NCBI RefSeq assembly: GCF_004342585.1
Contig: NZ_SLZQ01000016.1
Span: 1-64,000 of the forward strand
DNA length: 64,000 bases
Source: Paucimonas lemoignei
GTDB taxonomy: Bacteria; Pseudomonadota; Gammaproteobacteria; Burkholderiales; Burkholderiaceae_D
Direction: 5' to 3'
The notes beneath the pieces are model-generated. The model did not search any database. It was not told where the DNA came from and saw only the letters and a list, made by a program, of their open reading frames with translations. The position numbers were made by a program, and so were the translations under genes. Positions 8,040 through 17,909 of this stretch are shown here, one piece after another (positions within the stretch are counted from its first letter, which is position 1; every line of letters starts with the position of its first letter).

Positions 8040-8855
8040 TTACGCGGCGCCTTGCTTGCGCTTGTCGTGCTCGATCAGGGCGTACGCGGAATGGTTGTGA
8101 ATCGATTCGAAGTTTTCCGCTTCCAGCGTATAGGCAGCGATGCGGCTATCGGCATTGAGCATGCCGGCGACATCGCGCACCAGGTCTTCGACGAACTTCG
8201 GATTTTCATAGGCGCGCTCGGTGACGTACTTCTCGTCCGGGCGCTTCAACAAGCCGAACAGTTCGCAGGATGCCTGTTCCTCGATCTTGGCGATCAGTTG
8301 ATCCACCAGGATATCGCCGGCCAACACCGCGTTGACGGTGATGTGCGAGCGCTGGTTGTGCGCGCCGTAGGCCGAAATCTTTTTCGAGCAGGGGCACAGG
8401 CTCGTCACCGGCACCATCACCTTCAAGGTGACTTCGACGTCATCGCCGCGAATCTCGCCGGTCAGGCCGACTTCGTAATCCATCAGGCTTTCCACGCCCG
8501 AAACCGGCGCGGTCTTGTTGATGAAATACGGGAAGCTCAGTTCGATGCGGCCGGACTCGGCTTCCAGCAGTTTGACCATCTTGCGCATCAGGCTGGAAAA
8601 GTAAGCGATGTCGAACGGCGCGCGATTGCCTTCCAGGAGCGCGATGAAGCGTGACATGTGCGTGCCCTTCTGCTCTTCCGGCAGCTGCACGTACATGTTC
8701 CAGATGCCCACCGTGGGTTGCACTCCCGAACTGGTCTTGATGGTGACGGGATAACGCACGCCCTTGACGCCGACGCGCTGGATCGCCAGGCGGCGGGTGT
8801 CGGGCGTGCTTTGCACGTCGGGCATGCTGGTGAGGTTCGGATCGCGAGAATTCAT
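8040..8855 (-). CDS. folE2: GTP cyclohydrolase FolE2 (type IB)
   Basis: Converts GTP to 7,8-dihydroneopterin triphosphate for folate or queuosine synthesis; the IB enzyme works with metals other than zinc. The catalytic cysteine lies in LCPCSK (about 154-158), followed by [13 protein letters not shown] and EEQASCELF, all diagnostic of FolE2. The ATG at 8855 gives 271 aa; a GTG at 8879 is also in frame. It is the last gene of the xseB-ispA-dxs-folE2 run, 47 bp after dxs. In many bacteria folE2 is induced by zinc limitation, but no Zur operator was recognised here. Confidence 0.93.
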   Translation of the reverse strand: MNSRDPNLTSMPDVQSTPDTRRLAIQRVGVKGVRYPVTIKTSSGVQPTVGIWNMYVQLPEEQKGTHMSRFIALLEGNRAPFDIAYFSSLMRKMVKLLEAESGRIELSFPYFINKTAPVSGVESLMDYEVGLTGEIRGDDVEVTLKVMVPVTSLCPCSKKISAYGAHNQRSHITVNAVLAGDILVDQLIAKIEEQASCELFGLLKRPDEKYVTERAYENPKFVEDLVRDVAGMLNADSRIAAYTLEAENFESIHNHSAYALIEHDKRKQGAA

Positions 8856-8902
8856 CGCTGTACTTTCATGTTGCGCCACCGCTCGTGGCGATGGCTTGGG
8901 TG

Positions 8903-10789
8903 TCAGTTATTGTTGACGACCAGGCGCGGTTCGTCCTTGCCTTCCCTGCCATCAGCATGGAAGCGCGCGCGGATCGATGTCGCGATGCCGGCGGCGTCGA
9001 GCCCGCACATGGCCAACAATTGCGCGGCATCGCCCTGGTCGATGAACTTGTCCGGCAAGCCCAGGTGCAGGATCGGCTTGACGATGCCGGCTTGCGCCAG
9101 CGCTTCGGCGACCGCGGAACCGGCGCCGCCCATCAGCGCGCCCTCTTCCACCGTGACCAGCGCGTCATGGCTTTCAGCCAGTTGCTTGACCAGTTCCACA
9201 TCGAGCGGCTTCACGAAGCGCATGTTGGCGACGGTCGCATTCAATTCTTCGGCTGCTGCCAGCGATGGCGCCAGCATGGTGCCGAATGCCAGGATGGCAA
9301 TGCCTTTGCCGTTGCGGCGGATTTCACCCTTGCCCAGCGGGAGGGGCTGCAAATCCTTTTCCACCTTGGCGCCGATGCCAGCGCCGCGGGGATACCGTAC
9401 GGCAGCAGGTCCATTATATTGGAAAGCGGTGGAAAGCATCTGGCGGCACTCGTTTTCATCGGACGCCGCCATCACAACCATGTTGGGAATACAACGCAAG
9501 TAAGCCAAATCATAATTGCCGGCGTGCGTCGCGCCGTCGGCGCCCACCAGTCCGGCACGGTCCAGTGCAAAAGTGACATCGAGGTTTTGCAGGGCGACGT
9601 CATGAATCAGCTGGTCGTAGGCGCGCTGCAGGAAGGTGGAATAAATGGCAACCACCGGTTTCAGGCCTTCGCACGCCATCCCGGCGGCAAACGTCACGGC
9701 ATGCTGCTCGGCGATGCCGACATCGTAATAGCGGTCGGGAAAGCGGCGCTCGAACTCGACCATGCCGGAGCCTTCGCGCATGGCAGGCGTAATGCCGACC
9801 AAGCGTTTATCCGCCTCGGCCTGGTCGCACAGCCAGTCGCCGAACACCTGGGTATAGGTCAGCTTGCTGGATGCGGCAGGCTTGATGCCTTCGGCCGGGT
9901 TGAACTTGCCTGGGCCGTGGTACAGCACCGGGTCGGCTTCGGCCAGCTTGTAGCCTTGCCCCTTCCTGGTGACCACGTGCAGGAATTGCGGCCCCTTGAG
10001 GTTCTTGAGGTTTTGCAGCGTCGGAATCAGCGCTTCGAGGTCATGACCATCGATCGGGCCGATGTAATTGAAGCCGAATTCCTCGAACATAGTGGCCGGC
10101 ATGATCATGCCCTTGGCATGCTCTTCCAGGCGCTTGGCCAGCTCGCGCATCGGCGGCGGCAGCATGTTCTTGCCGACGTTCTTGGCAGCGGCGTAGAACT
10201 TGCCGGACATGAGACGAGCCAGGTAACGATTCAGCGCGCCCACCGGCGGCGAGATCGACATGTCATTGTCGTTCAGGATCACCAGCAGGTTGATGTCGTC
10301 ATACACGCCGCCATTGTTCAACGCCTCGAACGCCATGCCGGCCGTCATGGCGCCGTCGCCGATCACGGCGATCGCATGGCGGTTCTCGCCCTTGGTCTTG
10401 GCGGCCAGCGCCATGCCGAGCGCTGCGGAAATCGAGGTCGAGGAATGCGCCGTGCCGAAGGTGTCGTATTCGCTTTCGTCGCGCTTGGGGAAGCCGGAAA
10501 TGCCGTTCAACTGGCGCAGACCGGACATGCGGTCGCGGCGGCCGGTCAGGATCTTGTGCGGATAGGTCTGGTGACCCACATCCCAGACGATACGGTCTTC
10601 CGGCGTATTGAAGACGTAATGCAGCGCGATGGTCAATTCGACCGTGCCGAGATTGGAGGACAGGTGGCCGCCGGTCTTGGAAACGGAATCGAGCACGAAG
10701 GCGCGCAACTCATCGGCCAGTGGCTTGAGTTCAGCGCGCGGCATCTCGCGCAGGTCGGCAGGGCTGTTGATTTTCTTTAGCAAGTCCAT
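8903..10789 (-). CDS. dxs: 1-deoxy-D-xylulose-5-phosphate synthase
   Basis: Thiamine-diphosphate enzyme that condenses pyruvate and glyceraldehyde 3-phosphate, the entry step of the MEP isoprenoid pathway. [10 protein letters not shown] (about 144-153) is the ThDP/Mg loop, [12 protein letters not shown] is near the N-terminus and the C-terminal transketolase part is complete. The start at 10789 begins [14 protein letters not shown] and gives 628 aa, the family norm; the frame stays open into ispA without a better start. It sits between ispA and folE2, so the first and a prenyl-chain step of isoprenoid synthesis are co-transcribed. ThDP dependence ties it functionally to the thi operon at 37-41 kb. 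Confidence 0.96.
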   Translation of the reverse strand: MDLLKKINSPADLREMPRAELKPLADELRAFVLDSVSKTGGHLSSNLGTVELTIALHYVFNTPEDRIVWDVGHQTYPHKILTGRRDRMSGLRQLNGISGFPKRDESEYDTFGTAHSSTSISAALGMALAAKTKGENRHAIAVIGDGAMTAGMAFEALNNGGVYDDINLLVILNDNDMSISPPVGALNRYLARLMSGKFYAAAKNVGKNMLPPPMRELAKRLEEHAKGMIMPATMFEEFGFNYIGPIDGHDLEALIPTLQNLKNLKGPQFLHVVTRKGQGYKLAEADPVLYHGPGKFNPAEGIKPAASSKLTYTQVFGDWLCDQAEADKRLVGITPAMREGSGMVEFERRFPDRYYDVGIAEQHAVTFAAGMACEGLKPVVAIYSTFLQRAYDQLIHDVALQNLDVTFALDRAGLVGADGATHAGNYDLAYLRCIPNMVVMAASDENECRQMLSTAFQYNGPAAVRYPRGAGIGAKVEKDLQPLPLGKGEIRRNGKGIAILAFGTMLAPSLAAAEELNATVANMRFVKPLDVELVKQLAESHDALVTVEEGALMGGAGSAVAEALAQAGIVKPILHLGLPDKFIDQGDAAQLLAMCGLDAAGIATSIRARFHADGREGKDEPRLVVNNN

Positions 10790-10820
10790 GATCTTTTTAT
10801 CTATGCTGTCCCGCAGGTTC

Positions 10821-11711
10821 TCAGGAATTTCTTTGCACAATCAAGTCGGCCAGCTGGCGCAAGCGCAAGCCCTGGTCGCCGAATGGCTGCACGGCCCGGT
10901 GCGCATCCTCGCGAAGACGTTCGGCCAAGGCGCGCGATTGTTCCAGGCCGAGGATCGATACATAAGTCGGCTTGTTGTCCGCGGCATCCTTGCCGGCGGT
11001 TTTGCCAAGCACGGCGGACTCGGCTGTGGCGTCAAGGATATCGTCCACCACCTGGAATGCCAGGCCGACCGCCGCCGAATAGGCGTCCAGTGCGGCCGTT
11101 TCCGCTTCGGTCAATGCCTTGCCGCACCATGCGCCCAGCAGTACCGAGGCACGCAATAGTGCGCCTGTTTTCAGGCGATGCATTTGTTCCAGCTCATCGC
11201 GTGCCAATGCCACGCCGACGCTGGCCAGATCGATGGCCTGGCCGCCGCACATTCCCGCCGAGCCCGAGGCGATCGCCAGCAGGCGCAGCATCGCCAATTT
11301 ACGTGCCGGTTCACCCTCGCCTTCAGCCAACACCAAAAACGCTTGTGACTGCAAGGCATCGCCTACCAGCAATGCCGTCGCTTCGCCATACTTCACATGC
11401 ACAGTCGGCTTGCCGCGACGCAGTTCATCGTCATCCATGCAAGGCATGTCGTCATGCACCAGCGAATAGGCATGAATCATTTCCACGGCAGCGGCGGCGC
11501 GTGCCAGTTCGGCGGCCGGCGCGGCAAACAATGCGCCGGCGCCAAACACCAGCAGCGGGCGCACGCGCTTGCCGCCATCCAGCACCGCATAGCGCATGGC
11601 TTCATGCAGCTCGCGGGGAGCGCATGATTCAGCTGGCAAAAAGTCGGACAAGGCTTGTTCCATGCTCGACTGGACGCCTTTCATCCAGTCGGCGAAGGCC
11701 GGGACGCTCAT
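10821..11711 (-). CDS. ispA: farnesyl diphosphate synthase (polyprenyl synthetase)
   Basis: Condenses isopentenyl diphosphate with dimethylallyl and geranyl diphosphate to make farnesyl diphosphate for quinones and undecaprenol. The first aspartate-rich motif is [14 protein letters not shown] (about 87-100), with the two-residue insertion of bacterial FPP synthases. The second is DDILD near 226-230. GGKRVRP at 47-53 binds diphosphate. Length is 296 aa. Its ATG overlaps the xseB stop as ATGA, and dxs follows on the same strand. Confidence 0.95.
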   Translation of the reverse strand: MSVPAFADWMKGVQSSMEQALSDFLPAESCAPRELHEAMRYAVLDGGKRVRPLLVFGAGALFAAPAAELARAAAAVEMIHAYSLVHDDMPCMDDDELRRGKPTVHVKYGEATALLVGDALQSQAFLVLAEGEGEPARKLAMLRLLAIASGSAGMCGGQAIDLASVGVALARDELEQMHRLKTGALLRASVLLGAWCGKALTEAETAALDAYSAAVGLAFQVVDDILDATAESAVLGKTAGKDAADNKPTYVSILGLEQSRALAERLREDAHRAVQPFGDQGLRLRQLADLIVQRNS

Positions 11712-11968
11712 TCATCATCCTCGTTGTCGGCAGCGCCATCGGCTGCAAAGGGTTTGAGCATGTCGCCTTCCAGCACCTTGACCTGGTTTTCCACCTTGTC
11801 CAGCTGGGCAGCGCAATATTTCACCAGTTCGGAACCGCGCTGATAGGCGGCCACCGAGGCTTCCAGCGGCAGTTCGCCCTCTTCCATTTGCGTCACCAGC
11901 CGCTCCAGTTCTGCCATCGCGTCCTCGAAGGAAGCGGGTTCACTGGCAGGAACATTCTTTTTTGACAT
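11708..11968 (-). CDS. xseB: exodeoxyribonuclease VII small subunit
   Basis: Small subunit of ExoVII, which degrades single-stranded DNA with XseA. The 86-aa form starting at 11968 (MSKKNVPASEP) has the family block FEDAMAELERLVTQMEEG followed by LEASVAAYQRGSEL. The frame is open for 24 more codons upstream, but those residues are unlike the family. It heads the xseB-ispA-dxs-folE2 run; the xseB-ispA pairing is widespread in proteobacteria. xseA is not in this window. Confidence 0.93.
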   Translation of the reverse strand: MSKKNVPASEPASFEDAMAELERLVTQMEEGELPLEASVAAYQRGSELVKYCAAQLDKVENQVKVLEGDMLKPFAADGAADNEDDE

Positions 11969-12169
11969 AAACATCCAAACTGAAAGGTAACCCGTTATTT
12001 TAAAACAATCCATCCACGCCGGGATCAGTGAACTCGGCAAATGCGAAAGTTTATATTTTTATAACAAAGAAACGGGAGCAGCGCCGGCGCAACGCAGACA
12101 TCTTGCCGCGCCAGCACGATGAAGAAGAAATCCGCCCGGCCAGCTGCCTAGGTGACCGAGCAAGGACTA

Positions 12170-13024
12170 TTACCGGCTGAACTCCTTCAGCCGATCCTTG
12201 ATGGATTTGCCCGAATTGGCGGGTGAATTATCGAAACGGCCCTGCATCAGCGCGTCCAGCTCGCTGAGGCGGTCTGCCGGCGATGGATGGGTCTTGAACA
12301 TGAAGGTAAAAGCAGGATCCTGCGCGCTTTGGCCCTGCAAGGTTTGCAGCACCGCCGGCAAGCCGAACGGATCGTAACCGGCGCGCGCGGCAATCACCAC
12401 GCCGAGACGATCGGCTTCATATTCATCGGTCTTGTCTAAGCCCTTTGCGATAATATTCTTGGTCGCTTCGGTAAGCTGCGGATTGTCGCCAACCTTCGTC
12501 CGCAATCCTTCCTCAATCAAACCGGCTAAACCGCTGACTCTGACTGCCTTGAGATGGTGTTTCCTGAGCACGTGGCCGATTTCATGCGCCAGCACGCCTG
12601 CCAGCTCCGCCTCGTTGCGCATGCTGTCCAGCAAACCCTTGGTGACGAAGATGTAGCCGCCGGGCGTAGCGAACGCATTGTAGCCATCATCGTTGAGCAC
12701 GCCGAAAGTCCAAGGCAAATCCGGCCGCTCGGTCTGGGATGCCAGCCAGCGTCCCAGCGTATTGACATAGCGTTGCACGCCGGGATTGTTCAGCAGGGGC
12801 CTGGCGCCCAGCAGCGTGGAAGCGAATTCCTGGCCGAGCGCGATTTCTTGCTGCTCGGTCGGCTCAGAGAATACCTTGGTGCCGTTTTCCAGAATACTGC
12901 CGACATTAAGGTTTTTGACGCCGCCCAAGAGCTTGCCAAGACCGAAATCGTTACTTTGGGCAGCCGCCGCGCCGGTTGCCAGCGTCAGTGTCAGCGCCAA
13001 GGTGATTTTCTTCATGCTCGGCAT
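12170..13024 (-). CDS. secreted M48-family zinc metalloprotease
   Basis: Predicted periplasmic metalloprotease with a signal peptide at residues 1-22 (cleavage after AAAAQ-like AAA). The zinc motif HEIGH is preceded by ELAGVLA, and the third-ligand glutamate is in DEYEADRLG. The C-terminal HPSPADRLSEL segment is typical of BepA/LoiP-like M48 proteins, which act on misassembled outer-membrane proteins. GGAGG 5 bases before ATG 13024 supports this start over the ATG at 13015. It is the third gene after the CHASE2 cyclase and SH3-protein genes, which suggests a shared envelope function. Confidence 0.9.
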   Translation of the reverse strand: MPSMKKITLALTLTLATGAAAAQSNDFGLGKLLGGVKNLNVGSILENGTKVFSEPTEQQEIALGQEFASTLLGARPLLNNPGVQRYVNTLGRWLASQTERPDLPWTFGVLNDDGYNAFATPGGYIFVTKGLLDSMRNEAELAGVLAHEIGHVLRKHHLKAVRVSGLAGLIEEGLRTKVGDNPQLTEATKNIIAKGLDKTDEYEADRLGVVIAARAGYDPFGLPAVLQTLQGQSAQDPAFTFMFKTHPSPADRLSELDALMQGRFDNSPANSGKSIKDRLKEFSR

Positions 13025-13025
13025 C

Positions 13026-13586
13026 TTATCCTCCCGTCATGCCAGGAATAGCACTGTCATTGCTGTTGCCATTACCGGAAGGCGTTGCGGCCTGCCCTTG
13101 CAGGTACTCGACCGACGCCGCATTGAGCTTATTGTTGCGGGCGAAGCTCATGCCGGCATCCTTCGATGCGGCGTATTTCTGCATCTTCCTGAATTCTTCC
13201 GGATTGGCCTGGGCCCGGCGCAATTCCTCTTCCTGGAATCCCTTCACGCCGGTGGTCACGGTGGCGGTGTTGGAGGTGCGGCCGGAATTCATCAAATTGG
13301 CCAGCGCACTCACAGGATTGGACGATCCGCCGCCAGCGCTCCCTGCGGCGTTGACCGGCTTTAGGTGCATCATGCGCACCCACCCGGTCTTGCCGGCGCC
13401 GGTCTTCACCTCGCTCCAGGCGCCGCTGCGCCGCAATACCTCGACCCTGTCGTTTTCCGCCAGCGAGCCCAGCTTGTTCGCATCGGACAAGGGCTGCGCC
13501 AGCATGTCGGTGGCACGGTTAGTTAGTGCTGGCTCAGCGTGCACGACACAGGCAACGAGCATCAGCGCCAATGCATAGGCTTTCAT
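13026..13586 (-). CDS. secreted SH3-domain protein
   Basis: Periplasmic protein of 186 aa with a signal peptide at about 1-17 and a bacterial SH3 domain at about 25-77 (ATDMLAQPLSDANKLGSL, then WSEVKTGAGKTGWVR). The rest is low in complexity and rich in Ala, Ser and Asn, ending in a Gly/Asn tail. Such SH3 domains bind peptidoglycan or proteins. Its ATG overlaps the cyclase stop, and its last two Gly codons form the ribosome-binding site of the M48 protease, so the three genes are tightly coupled. Confidence 0.85.
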   Translation of the reverse strand: MKAYALALMLVACVVHAEPALTNRATDMLAQPLSDANKLGSLAENDRVEVLRRSGAWSEVKTGAGKTGWVRMMHLKPVNAAGSAGGGSSNPVSALANLMNSGRTSNTATVTTGVKGFQEEELRRAQANPEEFRKMQKYAASKDAGMSFARNNKLNAASVEYLQGQAATPSGNGNSNDSAIPGMTGG

Positions 13587-15478
13587 GACTGCTTCCTCAC
13601 GGGTTCATACAATTCGACTTCGGCAGCGCGCCCCTTGACCGCAAACGCGCCATGCGGAATGAAATCGATTTCTTTCACTTCGCCACAAGCCAGCATGGTG
13701 TCCCGCGTCACCAGCACGCGGGCGACACCCTTGGTCAAGCCTTCGACACGGCTGGCGAGGTTGACGGTATCGCCGATGGCCGTGTAGTCAAGTTTCCTCT
13801 GGGCACCAATAAAGCCTACCACAGCGGGTCCGGAGTGTACACCGATGCCGACGTCGAAATCCCCGACCGTGGCCCCCTGTTCGGCCAGCTCCTTTTTAAA
13901 TGCCAGCAGCACTTCCTGCATTTCCAGCGCCGCGGCGACTGCCTTTGCCGCATGCCGGGGATCGTCCACCGGCGCGCCCCAGAACGCCATGATGCAGTCG
14001 CCGATGAATTTGTCGAGCGTGCCGCCATGGCGGAAGACGACATCGACCTGGCGCTCGAAATAGCGGTTCAGCAGCTGCACCACTTCATGCGGCTGGCGCG
14101 ATTCCGACAGCGTGGTGAAACCGCGGATGTCGGAAAACAGCACGGAAATCTGCGAGGTGCGGCCGGACAGGCTTTCCACGGTCTCGCCCTGTTCGACGAT
14201 ACGGCGCACCACGTTAGGATTCAAAAAACGCCCGAACAGGGATACCGCCTGTTCACGCGTGCGGCGCTCGCGCAGGTAACCGCCAATGGCGGCCAGCAGA
14301 TACCAGGCCCAGGCAAAGATCAGCGGCGTCGCCACTGGCAGCAAGCGGTTGCGCTCCAACGCCGCATCGGCCACCGCCAGGCCGAACAGCGACATCAGCA
14401 CCAGCGCCCATCCCGTACCCAAAGGATTGCAGCGGCGCGCAAACGCCCAGGCAGTTGCCACGATCAACAGCACGCCGAAGGCGAATGGCAGCGCGACATG
14501 CATGATCTGCACGTCATGCCGGTTTTTCAGGTTGTCGATCGTCGTCGCGAGGATGTCGACACCGGGAATATTGCTGCCCAGCGGCGTGATGTGATGATCG
14601 AATGCGCTAGCGGCGGAAGCGCCGATGACAAGGATTTTGTTGTGAAACACCGGCGCCAGTTGCGCATCGAAGGCCTTGAGGCCAGCCTCATCCAGCTTGA
14701 ACCGTTCCTGCGTCAGGGTCTTGTACAGCACGCCGAAGGAAAAATGCCGATGTAGCGCGGCTGGCCAGCGCATCAAAAAATCATCTCCGTCCGGCACGGC
14801 AACGCCGAGGTCCGCCGCCAGCCGCGCCGGCATGGAGGGCAGCCGCCATCCCTGCACATCCGTCGCCAGGCTATAGCGGCGCAATCTGCCATCATCATCC
14901 TTGACGCTATTGATCAAGCCGAGTCGCCATGCGCGCTGATCGATCACATGCGGCAATTCCAGAACCGCTTGCGCCTCTTCCTGGCCGGGAGTCGTCATGC
15001 CAAAGGCTTGCGTCAGGGGTGCGAGTTTCACGCCCGCGGCATTTTTTTCATCCGCCAGCTTCACGGCAGCCAGATATACCATGCCGCAGCCCTGCACTGC
15101 CTCATCCAGCCGGGCATCGCCCTTGGGACGCCGGGTATCGCGCACCGAGAATGTCAAATCCATGACAATCGCGCGCGGCTGGAATTGGCACAGGACTTCC
15201 AGCAGGTCGGCATGGATTTCACGCGGCCAGGCCCATAGTCCGGCGATGTCCTGCATATCGCTGATACTGGCGTCATCGATATCGATCACCACGATATCCG
15301 GATCGGGCTGGTGGTCGGCAGCATGGCGCTGCTGATACATGTCACCCAGGCGGAATTCAGTCAGGGCAAAGAAGCGCGTGCCGAACAACTCGATGGCCAA
15401 GACGACAATAAAGACGCCGGCCAGCAGGGCATGCCAGCGCCAGGAAGATTGGCCAATTGATAAAGGAGGAAAGCGCAT
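13583..15478 (-). CDS. CHASE2-domain adenylate/guanylate cyclase (class III)
   Basis: Membrane receptor cyclase. An N-terminal membrane segment at about 15-35 leads to an extracytoplasmic CHASE2 domain. Three hydrophobic helices follow at about 335-415, then a cytoplasmic class III cyclase domain. Metal-binding aspartates lie in VLFSDIRGFT and DKFIGDCIMAFWG. The Lys in LDKFIGD and the block DYTAIGDTVNLASR favour ATP as substrate, but this is an inference. ATG at 15478 gives 631 aa; a TTG at 15547 is a less likely start. It is the first gene of the cyclase-SH3-M48 operon, a set linking a second messenger to envelope proteolysis. Confidence 0.9.
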   Translation of the reverse strand: MRFPPLSIGQSSWRWHALLAGVFIVVLAIELFGTRFFALTEFRLGDMYQQRHAADHQPDPDIVVIDIDDASISDMQDIAGLWAWPREIHADLLEVLCQFQPRAIVMDLTFSVRDTRRPKGDARLDEAVQGCGMVYLAAVKLADEKNAAGVKLAPLTQAFGMTTPGQEEAQAVLELPHVIDQRAWRLGLINSVKDDDGRLRRYSLATDVQGWRLPSMPARLAADLGVAVPDGDDFLMRWPAALHRHFSFGVLYKTLTQERFKLDEAGLKAFDAQLAPVFHNKILVIGASAASAFDHHITPLGSNIPGVDILATTIDNLKNRHDVQIMHVALPFAFGVLLIVATAWAFARRCNPLGTGWALVLMSLFGLAVADAALERNRLLPVATPLIFAWAWYLLAAIGGYLRERRTREQAVSLFGRFLNPNVVRRIVEQGETVESLSGRTSQISVLFSDIRGFTTLSESRQPHEVVQLLNRYFERQVDVVFRHGGTLDKFIGDCIMAFWGAPVDDPRHAAKAVAAALEMQEVLLAFKKELAEQGATVGDFDVGIGVHSGPAVVGFIGAQRKLDYTAIGDTVNLASRVEGLTKGVARVLVTRDTMLACGEVKEIDFIPHGAFAVKGRAAEVELYEPVRKQS

Positions 15479-15588
15479 GCCGGCATCTGAATTGATTTTG
15501 AGAAATATTATCTTCAGGCATGCAAATTTGGCAACCGCATCATGCAAGTCCTTGAAATTTAAGGTTCCCCTTCCTATAGCGGGTCAGG

Positions 15589-15594
15589 TATAAT
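15589..15594 (+). promoter_or_regulatory. possible -10 element upstream of the Rieske oxygenase gene
   Basis: A perfect TATAAT lies 98 bp before the proposed start of the plus-strand oxygenase gene, within the divergent gap 15479-15692. No good -35 hexamer is found 16-18 bp upstream, so support is limited to the -10 box. Confidence 0.4.
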
Positions 15595-15692
15595 CCGCAG
15601 TTCTGTCCAAAATTTCCGTTTCATATTGCTTGAACCTGGTTTTTGCGGATTCTTTCTCTCTTAGGTTGGTGCAAATTAATTTGGGGGTGGGG

Positions 15693-16793
15693 ATGTCCGA
15701 TCTGGCTACTATTGCCAAGCTTGCGCGCTCTAATGCGCAACTTCCGGTCAACGTTTACTTCAACGAACACCTGCTACAGCAGGAAATTCAACAACTCTTT
15801 CATCGCGGTCCGCGCTACGTTGGCCATGAATTGCTGGTGCCTGAAAAAGGCGACTTTGCCACGCTCCCATGGGAAAACGAGGGCCGTATGCTGGTGCGTA
15901 ACCAGCACGGCATCGAACTGATTTCGAATGTGTGCCGTCACCGCCAAGCCAAGATGTTCAATGGCCGCGGCAATACGAACAATATCGTTTGTCCGCTGCA
16001 CCGCTGGACGTATGACTTGAAGGGCGAGCTGATCGGCGCGCCGCACTTCGAGGATACGCCCTGCCTGAACCTGTCCAAGACGCCGCTGCAAAGCTGGAAC
16101 GGCTTGCTGTTCGAGGATAACGGCGTCAAGGTGCGCGACATGCTGTCCAAGCTCGGCGTGACGAAAGAGCTGGATTTTTCCGGCTACATGTTCGACCACG
16201 TCGAAGTGCATGAATGCGACTACAACTGGAAGACTTTCATCGAGGTCTACCTGGAGGATTACCACGTCGAGCCTTTCCATCCGGGCTTGGGCAGCTTCGT
16301 CAGCTGCGACGACCTGCGCTGGGAATTCGGCCCTGACTACAGCGTGCAAACCGTCGGCGTCAATCGCGGCTTGCTGAAGTCCGGCTCGCCCGTGTACCAG
16401 AAATGGCACGAGCAAGTGCTCAAGTTTCGCAATGGCGAAGCGCCGCAGTTCGGTGCCATCTGGCTGACGCTCTACCCGAACATCATGGTCGAGTGGTATC
16501 CGCACGTGCTGGTGGTATCTACCCTGTGGCCGAAGGGCCCGCAAAAGACCGTCAACGTGGTGGAGTTCTACTACCCCGAAGAGATCGTGCTGTTCGAGCG
16601 AGAATTCGTCGAGGCCGAGCGCGCCGCCTACATGGAAACGGCAATCGAGGATGATGAGATCGCCCTGCGCATGGATGCCGGCCGCAAGATCCTGCTGGAT
16701 CGCGGCGTCAATGAAGTCGGCCCATACCAGTCGCCGATGGAAGATGGCATGCAGCATTTCCATGAGTGGTACCGCAGCAAGCTCGATGTCTGA
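15693..16793 (+). CDS. aromatic ring-hydroxylating-type Rieske oxygenase, alpha subunit
   Basis: Oxygenase component with an N-terminal Rieske [2Fe-2S] domain: Cys81-X-His83 and Cys100-X2-His103 in CRHRQ and CPLHRW. The mononuclear iron site is in the segment EVYLEDYHVEPFHPGL, whose Asp and two His suit the facial triad. The ATG at 15693 has GGTGGGG just before it and gives 366 aa; the frame is open 21 codons upstream. No reductase or ferredoxin gene is adjacent, so electron donors must be elsewhere. The family covers aromatic dioxygenases and choline- or betaine-type monooxygenases; the substrate cannot be told here. Confidence 0.9.
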   Translation: MSDLATIAKLARSNAQLPVNVYFNEHLLQQEIQQLFHRGPRYVGHELLVPEKGDFATLPWENEGRMLVRNQHGIELISNVCRHRQAKMFNGRGNTNNIVCPLHRWTYDLKGELIGAPHFEDTPCLNLSKTPLQSWNGLLFEDNGVKVRDMLSKLGVTKELDFSGYMFDHVEVHECDYNWKTFIEVYLEDYHVEPFHPGLGSFVSCDDLRWEFGPDYSVQTVGVNRGLLKSGSPVYQKWHEQVLKFRNGEAPQFGAIWLTLYPNIMVEWYPHVLVVSTLWPKGPQKTVNVVEFYYPEEIVLFEREFVEAERAAYMETAIEDDEIALRMDAGRKILLDRGVNEVGPYQSPMEDGMQHFHEWYRSKLDV

Positions 16794-16920
16794 ACGCTTG
16801 CATTGTTAATGTAATAGCCTGATGCCCGGGTAGCGTATCGCGTCCCCGGGCATAGTTTTTTCCAATACGATCCAGCCCTCGCTGGCATTGTTTTCGCCTT
16901 TTGTTTTCCCGGAGCTTTCC

Positions 16921-17871
16921 TTGCCGGTCCAGTCGCTGTGGATGCTGTTTGCATCCTTTATGTTTTCCATCATGGGCGTATGCGTCAAGCTTGCCTCGTC
17001 CTGGTTTTCCACGTCCGAAATCGTCATGGTGCGCGGCCTGATCGGCGCGGTCGTCATGGCAACGCTGATCCGCGCGCGCGGCGAGAGCTTTCGCACCAGC
17101 CTGCCCTGGCAGCATTTGTGGCGCGGCGCCGTCGGCTCGACCGCGCTGTGGATATGGTTTTATTCCATGAACAAGCTGCCGCTGGCGACCGCCATGACGC
17201 TCAATTACATGTCGCCGATCTGGATTGCCGCCATCCTCTTCGGGCTCGGCTGGAAGCGCGCGCAGCAACGTTTCGATTGGGGATTGGCGCTTGCCATCGG
17301 CATCAGCTTCGTCGGCGTGATCCTCTTGTTGCGCCCGACCATTCATGCCGACCAGTGGTTCGGCGGCATGCTGGCGCTCGTTTCCAGCGTGCTGAGCGCG
17401 CTGGCTTACCTGCAGGTGCGCCGCCTTGGCCAGTTGGGCGAAGCCGACCAGCTGGTCGTGTTCTATTTTTCGCTGACAGGCATGGTGACCGGCCTGCTGG
17501 GCATGCTGCTGGATGCCGCTACATCCTCATCGGCCTTGGCTGCCCAAGCGCCAACGCGCTTTACCGCGCACGGCATCCTGCTCCTGGTCGGCGTCGGCGT
17601 CTGTGCCACCATCGCGCAAATGGCGATGACGCGCGCCTACCGTCTGGGCCGGGTGCTGCTGACCGCCAATCTGCAGTATTCCGGCATCATCTTCGCCAGT
17701 CTGTGGGGCATCCTGCTGTGGGGTGACCTGTTGCCGGCAATGAGCTGGGCCGGCATCGGCCTCATTCTTTTGAGCGGAATCGCGGCGACGTATTACAATG
17801 CGCGCAACACGTCATCCGCCCGCACCGGCAAGAGTGCTGGCGAGGCCGACCCGATCGCCGCCGAAGCCTGA
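16921..17871 (+). CDS. DMT-superfamily transporter (EamA family)
   Basis: Inner-membrane drug/metabolite transporter of about 316 aa with ten hydrophobic segments in two EamA repeats. The repeats are visible as WFYSMNKLPLATAMTLNYMSPIW in the first half and MTRAYRLGRVLLTANLQYSGIIF in the second. The TTG at 16921 is preceded by GGAG at 16911-16914 with 6-base spacing and places the first helix immediately after the start. A TTG at 16888 is an alternative. The substrate is unknown. The next gene is a sulfurtransferase 38 bp downstream. Confidence 0.85.
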   Translation: MPVQSLWMLFASFMFSIMGVCVKLASSWFSTSEIVMVRGLIGAVVMATLIRARGESFRTSLPWQHLWRGAVGSTALWIWFYSMNKLPLATAMTLNYMSPIWIAAILFGLGWKRAQQRFDWGLALAIGISFVGVILLLRPTIHADQWFGGMLALVSSVLSALAYLQVRRLGQLGEADQLVVFYFSLTGMVTGLLGMLLDAATSSSALAAQAPTRFTAHGILLLVGVGVCATIAQMAMTRAYRLGRVLLTANLQYSGIIFASLWGILLWGDLLPAMSWAGIGLILLSGIAATYYNARNTSSARTGKSAGEADPIAAEA

Positions 17872-17909
17872 GCGCGGCGCCGGCTTCGGCCCTATTCCAG
17901 GAGCCCGCG

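Noticed and set aside
8885-10780. Plus-strand open frame of 631 codons antisense to dxs
   Set aside because: It is fully covered by dxs, which has complete motifs; the antisense product is of low quality.
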